From NCBI GenBank assembly GCA_963766345.1, contig CAVXZL010000013.1, forward strand, positions 16,984 to 80,983: a DNA stretch of 64,000 bases, in the 5' to 3' direction. The notes below the pieces were generated by a model that was not told where the DNA came from, ran no database searches, and worked only from the letters and a program-made list of their open reading frames with translations. Positions within the stretch are counted from its first letter, which is position 1, and each line of letters starts with the position of its first letter. The translations under genes and the position numbers were made by a program. Positions 40,553 to 50,224 of this stretch are shown here, piece after piece. The DNA comes from DASVFB01 sp963766345. GTDB lineage: Bacteria; Actinomycetota; Thermoleophilia; Gaiellales; Gaiellaceae.

Positions 40553-41998
40553 ATGCGAGTCGAAGCCCGGAGCCTGGAAGACGCGAACGCCGATGTCGTC
40601 GTAGTCCCGGTCTTGGAGGGCGGCGAGCCTCCCGCCGGCGCGGACGAACGCGTGCGCGCGCTGATCTCCAGCGGAGAGGCCGGCACCGAGTTCGCGCGAC
40701 TCGACGGTCGTCCACATCGACGGAATGCGCGCTCGCGGTCGCCGGCCTCGGCAAGCGTCGCGGACGCAGATGCGGTACGGACCGCGGTGGCCGCCGCAGC
40801 GCGCCAGACCCAGCGCGTCGGCGGCACGCTGGCCTACGTCGTCAATCCGTCGCTGCCGATCGACGCGGCCGAGCAGGCGCGCGCCGCGGCCGACGGGCTG
40901 ATGCTGGGCGCGTACGACACGCGGAAGTGGCTGTCCGAGGAGCGAGGCGACCGAAAGGCGTTCGAGCGCCTGGTCATCGTCGGTGGCGACAACGGGTCGA
41001 CCGAGGCGGCGGAGCGCGCCGCCCGGGTCGCCGAGTGGGCGAACCGCGCGCGCGACCTCTCGAACGCGCCGCCGAACGAGCTCACGCCCGAGCGTCTCGC
41101 AGAGCGCGCCGAAGAGCTCGCTCCCGACGGCGTGCAGGTCGAAGCGCTCGGCCGCGAGCAGATCGTCGAGCTCGGAATGGGTGCGTTCGCCGGCGTCGCG
41201 CAGGGTGCGCACAACGAGCCGCGCCTCATCGTCATGCGCTACGAGCCCGCGAACGCGAAGAGCGGACGTCACACTCGGCCTCGTCGGCAAGGGGATCACC
41301 TTCGACACCGGCGGCATCTCGCTCAAGCCGTCGCTGAGCATGGAGAACATGAAGGGTGACATGTCGGGCGGCGCGGCGGTCGTCGCCGGGAGGTGCGCGA
41401 TCGCCGATCTGGGGTACCGCTCCGCGTTCTCGCAGTCGTCGCGTCGACGGAGAACATGCCGAGCGGCCACGCATACCGCCCCGGCGACGTGCTGACCGCG
41501 GCGAACGGCAAGACGATCGAGATCACGAACACCGACGCGGAGGGACGACTCGTGCTCGCCGACGCGCTCTGGTACGCGCGCGAGCAGGGCGCGACGCACA
41601 TCGTCGACCTCGCGACGCTGACCGGCGCGATGTCCGTCGCCCTCGGCGACTTCTACGCCGGCGCGTTCGTCAACGACGACGCCTGGGCCGACCAGATCCT
41701 CGGCGCGGCCGAGGCGAGCGGCGACCACCTCTGGCGCTTCCCGTTGCATCCGCGCTACCGCCGCTACGTCGACTCGAGGTACGCCGACATGAAGAACTCG
41801 TCCGACCTGCGCGAGGGCGGGGCCGTGCTAGCAGCCGAGTTCCTGAAGGAGTTCTCCGGCGAGGGCCCGTGGGCGCACCTCGACATCGCCGGGGCCGCCT
41901 TCCTCGACCGCTCGCGCGGCGACTACCTGTGGCAGGCGGGCGGCAGCGGCTTCGGCGTGCGGCTGATCGCCGAGCTCGCATCCCGCATCGCAGCTTGA
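40553..41998 (+). CDS. pepA: Leucyl aminopeptidase (M17 family), frameshifted
   Basis: Di-metal cytosolic aminopeptidase. N-terminal macrodomain-like part (MRVEARSLEDANADVVVVPV), then SNAPPNELTPERLAERAEEL, the metal-binding LVGKGITFDTGGISLKPSLS and MENMKGDMSGGAAVV, and the family signature NTDAEGRLVLADAL, followed by LATLTGAMSVALGDFYAGAF and HLDIAGAAFLDRSRGDY. Frame changes near 40715, 41265 and 41395. ATG at 40553 with a -10 box 9 nt upstream. The stop overlaps the next start as TTGA. Corrected length about 480 residues, normal for the family. Confidence 0.92.
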
Positions 41999-43127
41999 AC
42001 TTCGACCTCACCGAGGAGCAACAACTCCTCCGCGAGACAGTGCGCGACTTCGCGCAGCGTCGCGTCGCCCCCGTCGCGGCCGACCTCGACCGCGAGCAGC
42101 GCTTCCCGTACGACCTCGTCGCGGAGCTCGCCGAGCTCGGCCTCATGGGCATGACGATTCCCGAGGAATACGGCGGCTCGGGCGCGGATACGGTCGCGTA
42201 CGCGATCGTCGTCGAGGAACTGACGCGCATCGACTCGTCGGTCGCGATCACCCTCGCGGCACATCACTCGCTCGGAACGCTGCCGATCTACTACTTCGGC
42301 ACGGAGGAGCAGAAGCGCCGGTGGCTTCCCGACCTCGCGTCGGGCCGCAAGCTCGCAGCGTTCGGCCTTACGGAGCCCGGCGCGGCTCGGACGCCGGCGC
42401 GACGCGGACGACGGCGGAGCTGCGCGACGGGCAATGGCACATCAACGGCACGAAGATCTTCATCACCAACGCCGGCACCGACATCACGTCGTGCGTCACG
42501 ATCACCGCGCGCACCGGCGAGGACGAGATCTCGAACATCGTCGTCCCGAACGGCACTGCCGGCTACACGATCTCGCCGCCGATGCACAAGCTCGGCTGGC
42601 GCGCGTCGGACACGCGCGAGCTCTCGTTCGAGGGCTGCACCGTCCCCGAGGAGAACCTGCTCGGCCCGCGCGGCCAGGGCTTCCACCAGTTTCTGGAGAT
42701 CCTCGACGGCGGTCGCATCTCGGTCGCCGCGATGGGCGTCGGCCTCGCGCAAGGTGCGTACGACCTCGCGTACGCCTACGCGAAGGAGCGCGAGCAGTTC
42801 GGCAAGCCGATCGCGAAGTTCCAGGCGGTGCAGTTCAAGCTCGCCGACATGGCGACGGAGATCGAGGCCGGCCGCGCGCTCGTCTACAAGGCGGCGTGGC
42901 TGAAGGACCAGGGACGCGAGTTCGCGCGCGAGGCGGCGATGGCGAAGCTCTACACCGGAGAGCTGTCGAACCGCGTCGCGAATGCGGCGCTCCAGGTCCA
43001 CGGCGGCTACGGCTACATGGAGGAGTCGGCGATCGCGCGCCTGTACCGCGACCAGAAGATCCTCGAGATCGGTGAGGGCACGAACGAGGTGCAGCGGATG
43101 GTCATCGCGCGGCACCTCGGCCTCTGA
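41995..43127 (+). CDS. Acyl-CoA dehydrogenase, one frameshift
   Basis: FAD-dependent dehydrogenase making the enoyl-CoA. NFDLTEEQQLLRETVRDFAQ, IPEEYGGSGADTVAYAIVVE, AAFGLTEPGA then, after a missing base near 42385, GSDAGATRTTAELRDGQWHI and NGTKIFITNAGTDITSCVTI (FAD/substrate loop), GWRASDTRELSFEGCTVPEE, EREQFGKPIAKFQAVQFKLA, and the C-terminal QVHGGYGYMEESAIARLYRD with catalytic Glu in ILEIGEGTNEVQR. About 376 residues, the usual size. TTG at 41995 overlaps the pepA stop. Fits short/branched-chain acyl-CoA breakdown with the hydratase and carboxylase. Confidence 0.92.
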
Positions 43128-43135
43128 AAGCGGCG

Positions 43136-43141
43136 TATGCT
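43136..43141 (+). promoter_or_regulatory. Probable -10 box of the hydrolase gene
   Basis: TATGCT lies 7 nt before the GTG at 43149. Because the in-frame ATG at 43137 is part of this box, the GTG is the better start. Confidence 0.42.
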
Positions 43142-43148
43142 CGCTTCG

Positions 43149-44062
43149 GTGGGCGAGCCGCTACGCACCTTGCAGACGACTGACGGCCGCACGGTCGCGT
43201 TCGCCGTCTGGGGCGACCCGGACGGGTTTCCGATCATGAGCGTGCACGGGACGCCAGGCTGCCGGCTGCAGCGCTGGCCGCACGAGGAGCTCTACCAGGA
43301 CCTCGGCGTCTGCCTCGTCACGCACGATCGCGCCGGCTACGGCCGCACGACGCGGCTCCACGGCCGCCGCGTCGTGGACGCGATCGCGGACCTCGTCGCG
43401 ATCGCCGACGAGCTCGGCGTCGACAGCTTCGGGCTCACAGGCGGGTCGGGCGGCGGCCCGCACGCGCTCGCCTGCGCGGCGCTCCATCCCGACCGCGTCG
43501 TGCGCGCGACCTGCACTGTCGGTGTGGCGCCCTACGGCGACGGCGGCCTGAGCCACGACGAATGGCTCACGGGGATGGACCGGAGAACGTGAAGGAGTTC
43601 ACCCTGGCGCTCGAGAGCGAGGAGGCGCTGACGGAGCACGTCACCGCGCTTCAGGCGCAGGCGGAGGCGCGCGTCGCCGTCGACCCGTCCACCGTCCTCG
43701 ACGACTACGACCTCAGCGACTCGGACCGGGCGCAGCTCGCGCAGCCGGAATCGATGCAGATCATGCGCGAGTCGACGGTCGAATGGGCGTTCAAGGGCGT
43801 CGGGGGCTGGGTCGACGACGACCTCGCCTTCACGCGCCCGTGGGGCTTCGACGTCTCGGCGATCGAGGTTCCCGTCCTCATCGTCTACGGGCTCGGCGAC
43901 GTGCTCGTGCCCCGCGCGCACGGCGACTGGCTCTCGGCGCACGTGCCGGGCAGCATCCTGAAGATCGAGCAGACGGGCCATCTCGGTGCGGATCCAACGG
44001 CGCAGATCAGCGACAACGTCCGCTGGCTCCGGGACGGGCTCGTGCCGGCCGGCGTAGCCTGA
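43149..44062 (+). CDS. Alpha/beta hydrolase, one frameshift
   Basis: Alpha/beta-hydrolase fold: VAFAVWGDPDGFPIMSVHGTPG (oxyanion HG), THDRAGYGRTTRLHGR, nucleophile Ser in the elbow LTGGSGGGPHALACA, acid residue region VLIVYGLGDVLVPRAHGDW and catalytic His in IEQTGHLGADP. A shift near 43580, after WLTGMD, moves the frame; GPENVKEFTLALESEEALTE continues. About 304 residues. Substrate unknown; similar to general esterase/epoxide-hydrolase-like members. Confidence 0.82.
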
Positions 44063-44068
44063 GCGAGC

Positions 44069-45689
44069 TCAGCGCGCAGGCAGGTCCGGCGCGTCGGAGT
44101 GGTTCCAGACGTTCTCGAGCAGGCGCGACTCCTCCTGCTGGAGCACGCGGCCCGAGAAGAACGTGCCCGGCGCGAAGACCTTCGCGGCTCCCTGCTCGTA
44201 GTACGTCATCTCCCCTCGGTGCGTCGCCGTGCGCACGGTCGCGAGCACCTGCGTGCCCGGCGGCGACGCCGGCGTCCGTCACGTCGAACTCCGTGCCGGC
44301 GAAGCTGAAGAGCGCACCCGTCGCGAGGCCCGTGCCACCGAACGCCCACGTGGCCGCCGGCGATTCCCCGACCGCGTAGGGCGCGACGTCGCCCGTCTTC
44401 GAGCCGGCGTACTGGGCTCCGACGAGCGCCGCCTCCGGCCGGCCGAGGTCGCGCCAGCGGGCGATCTTGTGCATCTCGCCGCCGTCGATTTCGACCTTCC
44501 AGTACACGTCGTTCGACGCGAGGAAGATCAGGTCTCCGCCCGCGTCCCGGTAGTGCTGGAGCGCGTCGTACTCGGCTTCCGTCACGTACTCGAGGTGCGT
44601 CGGGACGACGATCAGGTCGTAGCGGTCCGCGAGGGAGGCGCCGGGCACGACGACGTCGGCCTCCGCGAGAAAGTCGACGTCGGCCTTCGCGAGGCGAACC
44701 CAGCGGAGCAAGGGCCAGGCCTGGCCGCCGAATAGCCACGGGATCCCGGAGTGGTTGAACGGCCGCGCCAGCGAGACGACGTCCGATCCGCCGGCGTACC
44801 ACGAGTCCGGGAACCCGTCACGGTCGCCGTCGTAGAAGTCGTACGCGAACCAGGTCTGGTCCGACATGAGCACGGCGACGCGACTCGCGGGCTGCGACGC
44901 CTTCACGATGAGCGGTGCGTACCCGACGTCGCCGGCGTCATTCGTGACGACGGCGAAGTACACGCCCGGCTTCCACGCGCCGATCGTGATCGGCACATCC
45001 ACCGAGTTGTCGCGGTTCGCCTCCCAGGGGTACTTCTGCGGCTCAACGACGTCTGGGCCGTCGAGCCGCGTCACCGTCGGCTGGACCTCGGAGCCGGCGA
45101 TGTCTGCGATCCGCACCGTGAGCCCGGCGGCGTCGCTCGCGACGGTCAGCTTCGCCATGTCGCCGGGCGCGTACGACGATCGGTCGAACGAGGCGTCGAC
45201 CTGGAGGATCCGCACGATCGGCGCGCGCGGCGCGAGCGAGTCGCGCGTCACGCGCCCGTACCGGATGCCGCGGTTTCCGGACTCGAGCGTCAGCACGATC
45301 GCGTACGTGGTCGGCTCGATGTCCAGAGCCGGCCTCCACCTGACCGACTGCCAGCCGCGGTTCATCGTCCGCCTGACGACCCAGGCCGGCTGGATGACGC
45401 GCTGGAAGGTGCGGCGTGTCGCCTGTGCTCGAATCGTCACCTTGGCGGTGGTCGACAGGAAGAAGCGGATGTCGACGTAGTCGCGGTAGCCGTCGCCGTT
45501 CGGGCTGACCGTCGCCAGCTGCGGCCGGTCCCGCGCGTACGGGTGATCGGTCGAGACGGACAGGAAATCGGCCCTGGGCAGCGTCGGAGGCGGCGGCTGG
45601 ATCGGGTACGGGTCGGGGGCCGCTGTCCTCGTCGGAGGCGCGAGGACGAGCGCGGACACGATCAGCAGACCCCAGCCGAGGCGACGCAC
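44069..45689 (-). CDS. Secreted protein with SPNGDG beta domain and DMFase-like C-terminal region, one frameshift
   Basis: Exported protein with a signal peptide (MRRLGWGLLIVSALVLAP). An Ig-like module carries ATVSPNGDGYRDYVDIRF, as in FlgD-type extracellular domains. The larger C-terminal part (VLMSDQTWFAYDFYDGDRDG, DYDLIVVPTHLEYVTEAEYD-type segment, AGGDLIFLASNDVYWKVEID) resembles the large-subunit C-terminal domain of N,N-dimethylformamidase, a glutaminase-like fold seen in many uncharacterised secreted proteins. A shift near 44265 moves the end: MTYYEQGAAKVFAPGTFFSG and LLENVWNHSDAPDLPAR to the stop at 44069. About 540 residues. Function unknown; a cell-surface or extracellular role is likely. 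Confidence 0.72.
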
Positions 45690-45723
45690 GCGCCTCAGGG
45701 TACGTTGAGACGCGGAGGGAGCG

Positions 45724-46913
45724 CTACGTTCGGCCGGGGCGCAGCGACGTCAGGACGGCGACGGCCACCACGATTCCGAGCAGGAACGCGAGCTCGGCCA
45801 GCATCAAGCCACGCAGGCGCGCGTTTCCGGCCGAGACGCGCGAGCGCGAGGCGGCGCCGAGCCCGAGGAGCACGGCGAAGAGACCGGTCTTCACGAGAAT
45901 CGCCCGGCCGTAGCCGGTCGTCCAGAGCTGGGAGACCGCGGAGAGCTCTGAGAGGGCGCGCGCTACGCCGGTAAGGGCGAGGATCGCCACCGCGGCGACC
46001 GCCAGTGTCGAGAAGCGGCGCGCGGCGGCCGCGAGCAGCTCCGGCGGTGCGCCGTCGCGCGGTGCCACGAACGCCAGTGCGATCAGGCCGCCGATCCACA
46101 GAGCTGCAGCGGTCACGTGGAGCAGGTCGAGCGGCACCTCGAGCCACGAGCGTCCGGGTCGAGCGCGTGGCCGGCGACGGTCGGAACCGGCAGCACCGCG
46201 ATCGCGAGCACGACGCCGAAGGGCGCGGCGCCGCGGTCCGCGACGGCGATGGCGGCGGCCGCTGCGCCGGTCGCGGCTACGGCGGAGCCGATGTTGATCG
46301 TCAAGCCGAACCGCGTCGCCGCACCGCCGTGGGTTGCATGAACGAGCCCGTGCGCCGAGACGAACATCGCGGCGAGACCGATCGCGATCCAGCCGGTCCG
46401 CAACCCACTGCCGGCGAGCGGCCGCCACACGAGCAGGTCGAAGAGCGCGAGACCCGACGCGACGAGCAGTCCCCCGAAGAAGACAAAGCGCGAGAAGACC
46501 GTGCCGAAGCCGAGATCGTTCGTCGTCTGCAAGACCGGCACCGGCGGTGGACGCCCGAGGCCGACGCCGAATGCGAGGACGCCCTGGATGATGTGCCCGT
46601 CGTCCGAGACGGCGCTCCAGCGAACGCTGTAATCGCCCCGGGCGAGGCCGGGCCGCAGCGGCAGCTCGAGCACCTTCCCGTGCGTCGAGGGCTTCCCGTC
46701 GAGGATCGACGCGCCGCCGTTGCGAATCGCCTCGTTACCCGGTGCAACGCGAACGTCGTCGTCGAAGAGGACGACGATGCGCGCAGGGCTTCGCGCGAGC
46801 ACGGCGCGATCGGGAGGCGTCGTCCGCACGAGGCTCGCGTGCGCCCAGGCAGCAGCCGGCGCGGCGAGCGCCGCACAGCCGACGAGAGCGATCAGGCGGA
46901 CGGCGCGCTGCAC
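45724..46913 (-). CDS. copCD: CopC-CopD copper-resistance fusion protein, one frameshift
   Basis: Signal peptide (VQRAVRLIALVGCAALAAPA) followed by a CopC domain that starts with the mature N-terminal His of WAHASLVRTTPPDRAVL and has SVRWSAVSDDGHIIQGVLAF, then a polytopic CopD domain (FFGGLLVASGLALFDLLVWR, HVTAAALWIGGLIALAFVAP, TGYGRAILVKTGLFAVLLG). CopC binds Cu(II) with the N-terminal His and the DGH His; CopD is thought to import copper. A missing base near 46160 splits the frame. About 396 residues. GTG at 46913, divergent from the MBL/rhodanese gene. Confidence 0.88.
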
Positions 46914-46959
46914 CGGTCGAATGATGATGACGCCGGAGGGAGTGCTAGCGTCCGGGTTC
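46914..46959. promoter_or_regulatory. Divergent promoter region between copCD and the MBL/rhodanese gene
   Basis: Rightward, TAGCGT (46946-46951) within GTGCTAGCGT lies 8 nt before the GTG at 46960. Leftward, CATCAT on the minus strand lies 7 nt before the copCD GTG. Both genes would be leaderless. Confidence 0.42.
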
Positions 46960-48297
46960 GTGATCTTCCGCCAATTCGTCGACGACGGCCTCGGCTGTGC
47001 GTCGTACCTCATCGGCGACGAAGACACGGGCACAGCGGTCGTCGTCGACCCCGCCTACGCGATCGAGCAGTATCTGGAAGAGGCGTCGTACCGCCACGTG
47101 CGGCTCACCGGCGTGCTCGAGACGCACACGCACGCCGACCACCTCTCCGGCCACGGGCGCCTCGCGCTCGACCACGACTGCACGGTCCACATCCATCCCG
47201 AGGCCGACGCCGCATACGCGCACGAGCCGCTGGAGGACGGCGGAACGATCGAGCTCGGCGAGGTCTCGATCCGCACGATCCACACGCCGGGCCACCGTCC
47301 CGAGCACTGCGCGTTCGCGGTCGTCGACCGGACGCGCGGCGACGAGCCGTGGCTCGTGCTGACCGGCGACTCGCTCTTCATCGGCGACGCAGCGCGGCCG
47401 GACCTCGCCGTCGAGGCGCGCGCCGGAGCGGAAGGGCTCTTTCACTCGCTGCGCCGGCTCGCCGAGTTGCCGGACGGCGTCGAGGTGTATCCCGGGCACG
47501 TCGCGGGCTCGCTCTGCGGCGCCGGCATGAGCTCGAAGGCGTCGTCGACGATCGGCTTCGAGCGGCGCTTCAACCGTGCGCTGACGATCGACAACGCCGA
47601 GGACTTCGTCGAGGAGTCGGCCGGCGGCTCGCAACTGCGCCCGCCGAACATGGAGCGCATCGTCGCGCTCAACCGCGGTCCGTTCGTCGGCGCTCCCGCG
47701 CCGCTCGAGCCGGTGACGAATGCCGACGGCGCCACGATCGTCGACGTCCGCGACGCGGACACGTTCGCGGCGGGCCACGCGCACGGCGCGCTCAACGTGC
47801 CGATCGACGGCTCGTCGTTCTCGACGAAGAGCGCCTTCCTCCTCACGGCGGACGAGGCGATCGTCATCCACGCCGCGACCGAGGACGAAGCGGAGCGTGC
47901 CGCGCGCGGGCTCCGCGCCGTGGCGCTACTCGACATCGCCGGCTACGCGCTCGAGCCGCCGAGTGACGAGCGGCTGGCCCCGATCGAGCTCGACGAGGTC
48001 GAACGGCTCCTCGCGGCAGGCGACATCGAGGTGCTCGACGTGCGCGAGAAGGACGAGCGCGACGGCGGCTACATCGCCGGCACGCGCCACATCCCGTACC
48101 GCCTGCTGCGCGTGTGCGGAGACCGCGTCGGCGAGAAGCCGGTCGTCACGATCTGCAACACCGGCGCGCGTGCGGCGATCGCGGCGAGCGTGCTCGCGGC
48201 CGAGGGCATCGACGCGCGGCCCGTGCTGCACGGCGGCGTGTTCACGTGGCAGGAGCGCGGCGGACACACGGTCGAGTTCCGCCGCTGCGGCACGTAG
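46960..48297 (+). CDS. MBL-fold persulfide-dioxygenase-like protein with two rhodanese domains
   Basis: About 445 residues. The N-terminal metallo-beta-lactamase domain has the metal motif LETHTHADHLSGHGRLA, HTPGHRPEHCAF, LTGDSLFIGDAARPDL and VYPGHVAGSLCG, as in ETHE1-type persulfide dioxygenases, which oxidise glutathione persulfide. Two rhodanese domains follow: a degenerate one (ATIVDVRDADTFAAGHAHGA, with no clear active-site Cys loop) and one with the active-site Cys in VVTICNTGARAAIAASVL and VLHGGVFTWQERGG. Start: GTG at 46960, supported by a -10 box 8 nt upstream. A role in sulfide/persulfide oxidation is inferred from the family. Confidence 0.88.
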   Translation: MIFRQFVDDGLGCASYLIGDEDTGTAVVVDPAYAIEQYLEEASYRHVRLTGVLETHTHADHLSGHGRLALDHDCTVHIHPEADAAYAHEPLEDGGTIELGEVSIRTIHTPGHRPEHCAFAVVDRTRGDEPWLVLTGDSLFIGDAARPDLAVEARAGAEGLFHSLRRLAELPDGVEVYPGHVAGSLCGAGMSSKASSTIGFERRFNRALTIDNAEDFVEESAGGSQLRPPNMERIVALNRGPFVGAPAPLEPVTNADGATIVDVRDADTFAAGHAHGALNVPIDGSSFSTKSAFLLTADEAIVIHAATEDEAERAARGLRAVALLDIAGYALEPPSDERLAPIELDEVERLLAAGDIEVLDVREKDERDGGYIAGTRHIPYRLLRVCGDRVGEKPVVTICNTGARAAIAASVLAAEGIDARPVLHGGVFTWQERGGHTVEFRRCGT

Positions 48298-48336
48298 CGG
48301 GGAAGAAGCCGCGTCGCTCACGCGTCCAGTGAGCAG

Positions 48337-48561
48337 ATGAGCACACCGATGTCACTCAACACGCTCCGCGCCGACGTCCGCCGCGACGACCTGCTGCGTG
48401 AGGCGCGGCGAGCGCGTCTGGCCGGCAACGACGCGAGGCGCGAAAGCCTGTTCCGCCGCGCGATCGCCCGCCTCTACGGGACGCCCTGCGCAGCAGCCGG
48501 CGCATACGGTCGCGCCGGCCACTCGCTAGGCGACGACGCCGCCCGGTTAGGCGTGTCCTGA
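48337..48561 (+). CDS. Hypothetical protein, 74 residues
   Basis: Not recognised. MSTPMSLNTLRADVRRDDLL and EARRARLAGNDARRESLFRR form Arg-rich amphipathic helices followed by a Gly/Ala-rich tail. It lies 39 nt after the MBL/rhodanese gene and its last 15 nt overlap the convergent cupin gene. Coding is plausible from the ATG and codon use but unproven. Confidence 0.4.
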   Translation: MSTPMSLNTLRADVRRDDLLREARRARLAGNDARRESLFRRAIARLYGTPCAAAGAYGRAGHSLGDDAARLGVS

Positions 48562-49062
48562 CGGCGGGCCCGGAGGGCCGAGGATCTCCATCCCGTTCCT
48601 GGCGGCGATCGCGACCAGACGAGCCATGTCCGGCGGAGCCTCGAGCGGCGGCGGGAGCACCCGTTCTGCGGCCGGCTCGCCGACCTCGTGCAGAAATCCC
48701 TCGAAGTGGAATGGCTGGAAGCCGATCAGGGCCTTCGCACCGTCGGTCTCCCCGTAGAACGTGTGGGGCACGCCCTTAGGGCCGAACGCGAACGAGCCCG
48801 GCGTGAGCGTGAGGCGCCGGTCGCCGACAAAGACGGTGAACTCGCCCTCGAGGACGTAGAACCACTCGTCCTCGTCGGGATGCACGTGCCACGGCGAGCC
48901 CTCGCCGGCCCGGACGGTTACCTCGATCAGCCCGAAAGCTCCGCCGGTGTCGGCTCCGCTGATCTTGACGACCTCGAGCATCCCGAGTAGCCAGTAGGCC
49001 TCACCCTCGTCCTTGCCCAGCAGGTAGCCCTCCTGCGCACGCTCTGCGGTGACGGTGGTCAT
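48547..49062 (-). CDS. Cupin-domain protein (quercetinase-like)
   Basis: A 171-residue single cupin: motif 1 GEGSPWHVHPDEDEWFYVLE (two His and a Glu, metal ligands) and motif 2 LTLTPGSFAFGPKGVPHTFY with the third His. Close to the small quercetin 2,3-dioxygenase-like proteins. The ATG at 49062 has a Shine-Dalgarno sequence (GAGGAG, 9 nt). It faces a marR gene across 44 bp containing an inverted repeat, so control by that MarR protein is likely, with an aromatic or oxidant ligand inferred. Confidence 0.85.
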   Translation of the reverse strand: MTTVTAERAQEGYLLGKDEGEAYWLLGMLEVVKISGADTGGAFGLIEVTVRAGEGSPWHVHPDEDEWFYVLEGEFTVFVGDRRLTLTPGSFAFGPKGVPHTFYGETDGAKALIGFQPFHFEGFLHEVGEPAAERVLPPPLEAPPDMARLVAIAARNGMEILGPPGPPSGHA

Positions 49063-49096
49063 CTCGCTTCGCTCCTCTCGTCGAACTGATACATTG

Positions 49097-49122
49097 GCAA
49101 CTGTCCATGGAGCAACAGTTGC
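49097..49122. promoter_or_regulatory. Inverted repeat at the marR start: probable MarR operator
   Basis: GCAACTGT and its exact reverse complement ACAGTTGC are separated by 10 nt that contain the marR ATG (49107). The repeat also covers the TTGCCA-like -35 of the cupin gene on the other strand. A second small repeat, ACAA-TCG-TTGT, lies at 49145-49155. MarR proteins bind such palindromes and repress themselves and a divergent gene. Confidence 0.6.
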
Positions 49123-49622
49123 AGAGCGAACTATCTCACCGGGAACAATCGTTGTCAAGCCCCTCTCCGGAGCGACTGCGCGCCTGGCGCCTCTACCTCG
49201 AGAGCGCACTCGCGCTCGCCGACGTGCTCGGGGCGGAGCTCGAGCGCGACGCGTCCATTCCGCTTCGCTGGTACGACGCGCTCGTCCATCTCGAAGAGAC
49301 ACCCGACGGGCTGCGCATGAACGAGCTCGCCGAGCGGATCCTCTACAGCAAGAGCGGGTTCACCCGCGTCGTCGACCGGATGGAAGCCGCCGGCCTCGTC
49401 CTTCGCGTCAGGCCCGAGGACGACCGCCGCTCGATTCTCGTCGTGCTCACCGACGAGGGCCGGTTGACGATGGAGCGAGCCCGCCGTCACCATCGTCACT
49501 CGATCGAGCAGCACTTCTCCCGCCACCTCACCGACACGGACGTCAAGACCCTCACCCGCGCGCTCGAGAAGCTCAGCGCGCACGCCCGCCCTCTCCGCCC
49601 CGGGCGCATCGCAAGCTCCTGA
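49107..49622 (+). CDS. MarR family transcriptional regulator
   Basis: A 171-residue winged-helix protein: IPLRWYDALVHLEETPDGLR, recognition-helix region MNELAERILYSKSGFTRVVD, wing RMEAAGLVLRVRPEDDRRSI and the MarR signature LVVLTDEGRLTMERARRHH. Divergent from the cupin gene; an inverted repeat overlaps its own start codon. TACATT lies 11 nt upstream of the ATG as a -10 candidate. Confidence 0.9.
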   Translation: MEQQLQSELSHREQSLSSPSPERLRAWRLYLESALALADVLGAELERDASIPLRWYDALVHLEETPDGLRMNELAERILYSKSGFTRVVDRMEAAGLVLRVRPEDDRRSILVVLTDEGRLTMERARRHHRHSIEQHFSRHLTDTDVKTLTRALEKLSAHARPLRPGRIASS

Positions 49623-49631
49623 AGCTCGGCG

Positions 49632-50141
49632 CTACGCCGCCTCGAACGCCGCGACGATCGACGCCTCGCCGGCTGCGTATTCGACATCGACGATGCGGGC
49701 GATCTTCCGCACCAGCGAATACGCGGCCGCGTTCGACCCCTGCATCGTCGCGGTGACGTGCGTGATGCCGGCGGCGCGGGCGTCGGCGGCCAGCAGTTCG
49801 ACCAGCGCCGACCCGAGACAGTGGCGGTGATAGCGGTCGGCGACGGCGAAGGCGATCTCCGCATGGGTCCATTGCTCAGCATCGCGAACGAGCTGCGCGA
49901 GCCCGGCCGGCTGCGGATCGCCTTCGACGTAGGCCACGAGCGCGTGACGGCTTGCGTCCACCCTCGCCAGCTGCGCCACCTCGGCCCCGGAGAGGCGCGG
50001 CTTCGCACCGTTGAAGCGGCGTACACGCGACTCGTCGCCGAGCCGGCCGAAGAGAGCCGCGACCGTATCGGTGTCGCCGTCGCGGAGCGGCCGTACCGTC
50101 ACGAGGCCGAGTGCCCTGTTGCGGATGATCCTCGAGTGCAT
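49632..50141 (-). CDS. GNAT family acetyltransferase
   Basis: A 169-residue GNAT protein: LVTVRPLRDGDTDTVAALFG, SRVRRFNGAKPRLSGAEVAQ, the acetyl-CoA strand AEIAFAVADRYHRHCLGSALVE (RYHRHCLG as a variant of the Q/RxxGxG/A motif) and ITHVTATMQGSNAAAYSLVR. Similar to GNAT domains of protein acetyltransferases. Substrate unknown. It ends 10 nt from the convergent marR gene. The 83 bp upstream to the LuxR-type gene hold a hairpin. Confidence 0.8.
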   Translation of the reverse strand: MHSRIIRNRALGLVTVRPLRDGDTDTVAALFGRLGDESRVRRFNGAKPRLSGAEVAQLARVDASRHALVAYVEGDPQPAGLAQLVRDAEQWTHAEIAFAVADRYHRHCLGSALVELLAADARAAGITHVTATMQGSNAAAYSLVRKIARIVDVEYAAGEASIVAAFEAA

Positions 50142-50198
50142 GGCTCAACGATCGCTGCCGAACGGAGATTCGGCTTCGCACGTCCGGCCATCTCGCAC

Positions 50199-50215
50199 TG
50201 GCCCCGAACGGGCCA
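50199..50215 (-). terminator. Hairpin after the hydrolase-LuxR gene
   Basis: TGGCCC-CGAAC-GGGCCA (6-bp perfect stem, 5-nt loop) lies 10-26 nt beyond the stop of the minus-strand hydrolase-LuxR gene and before the GNAT start. No U-run follows, so termination is only suggested. GGCCATCT also occurs as a direct repeat around it. Confidence 0.35.
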
Positions 50216-50224
50216 TCTTGCGAC

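Noticed and set aside
50199..50215. Confident intrinsic terminator
   Set aside because: The hairpin is good but no U-run follows on the relevant strand, so it is listed only at low confidence.
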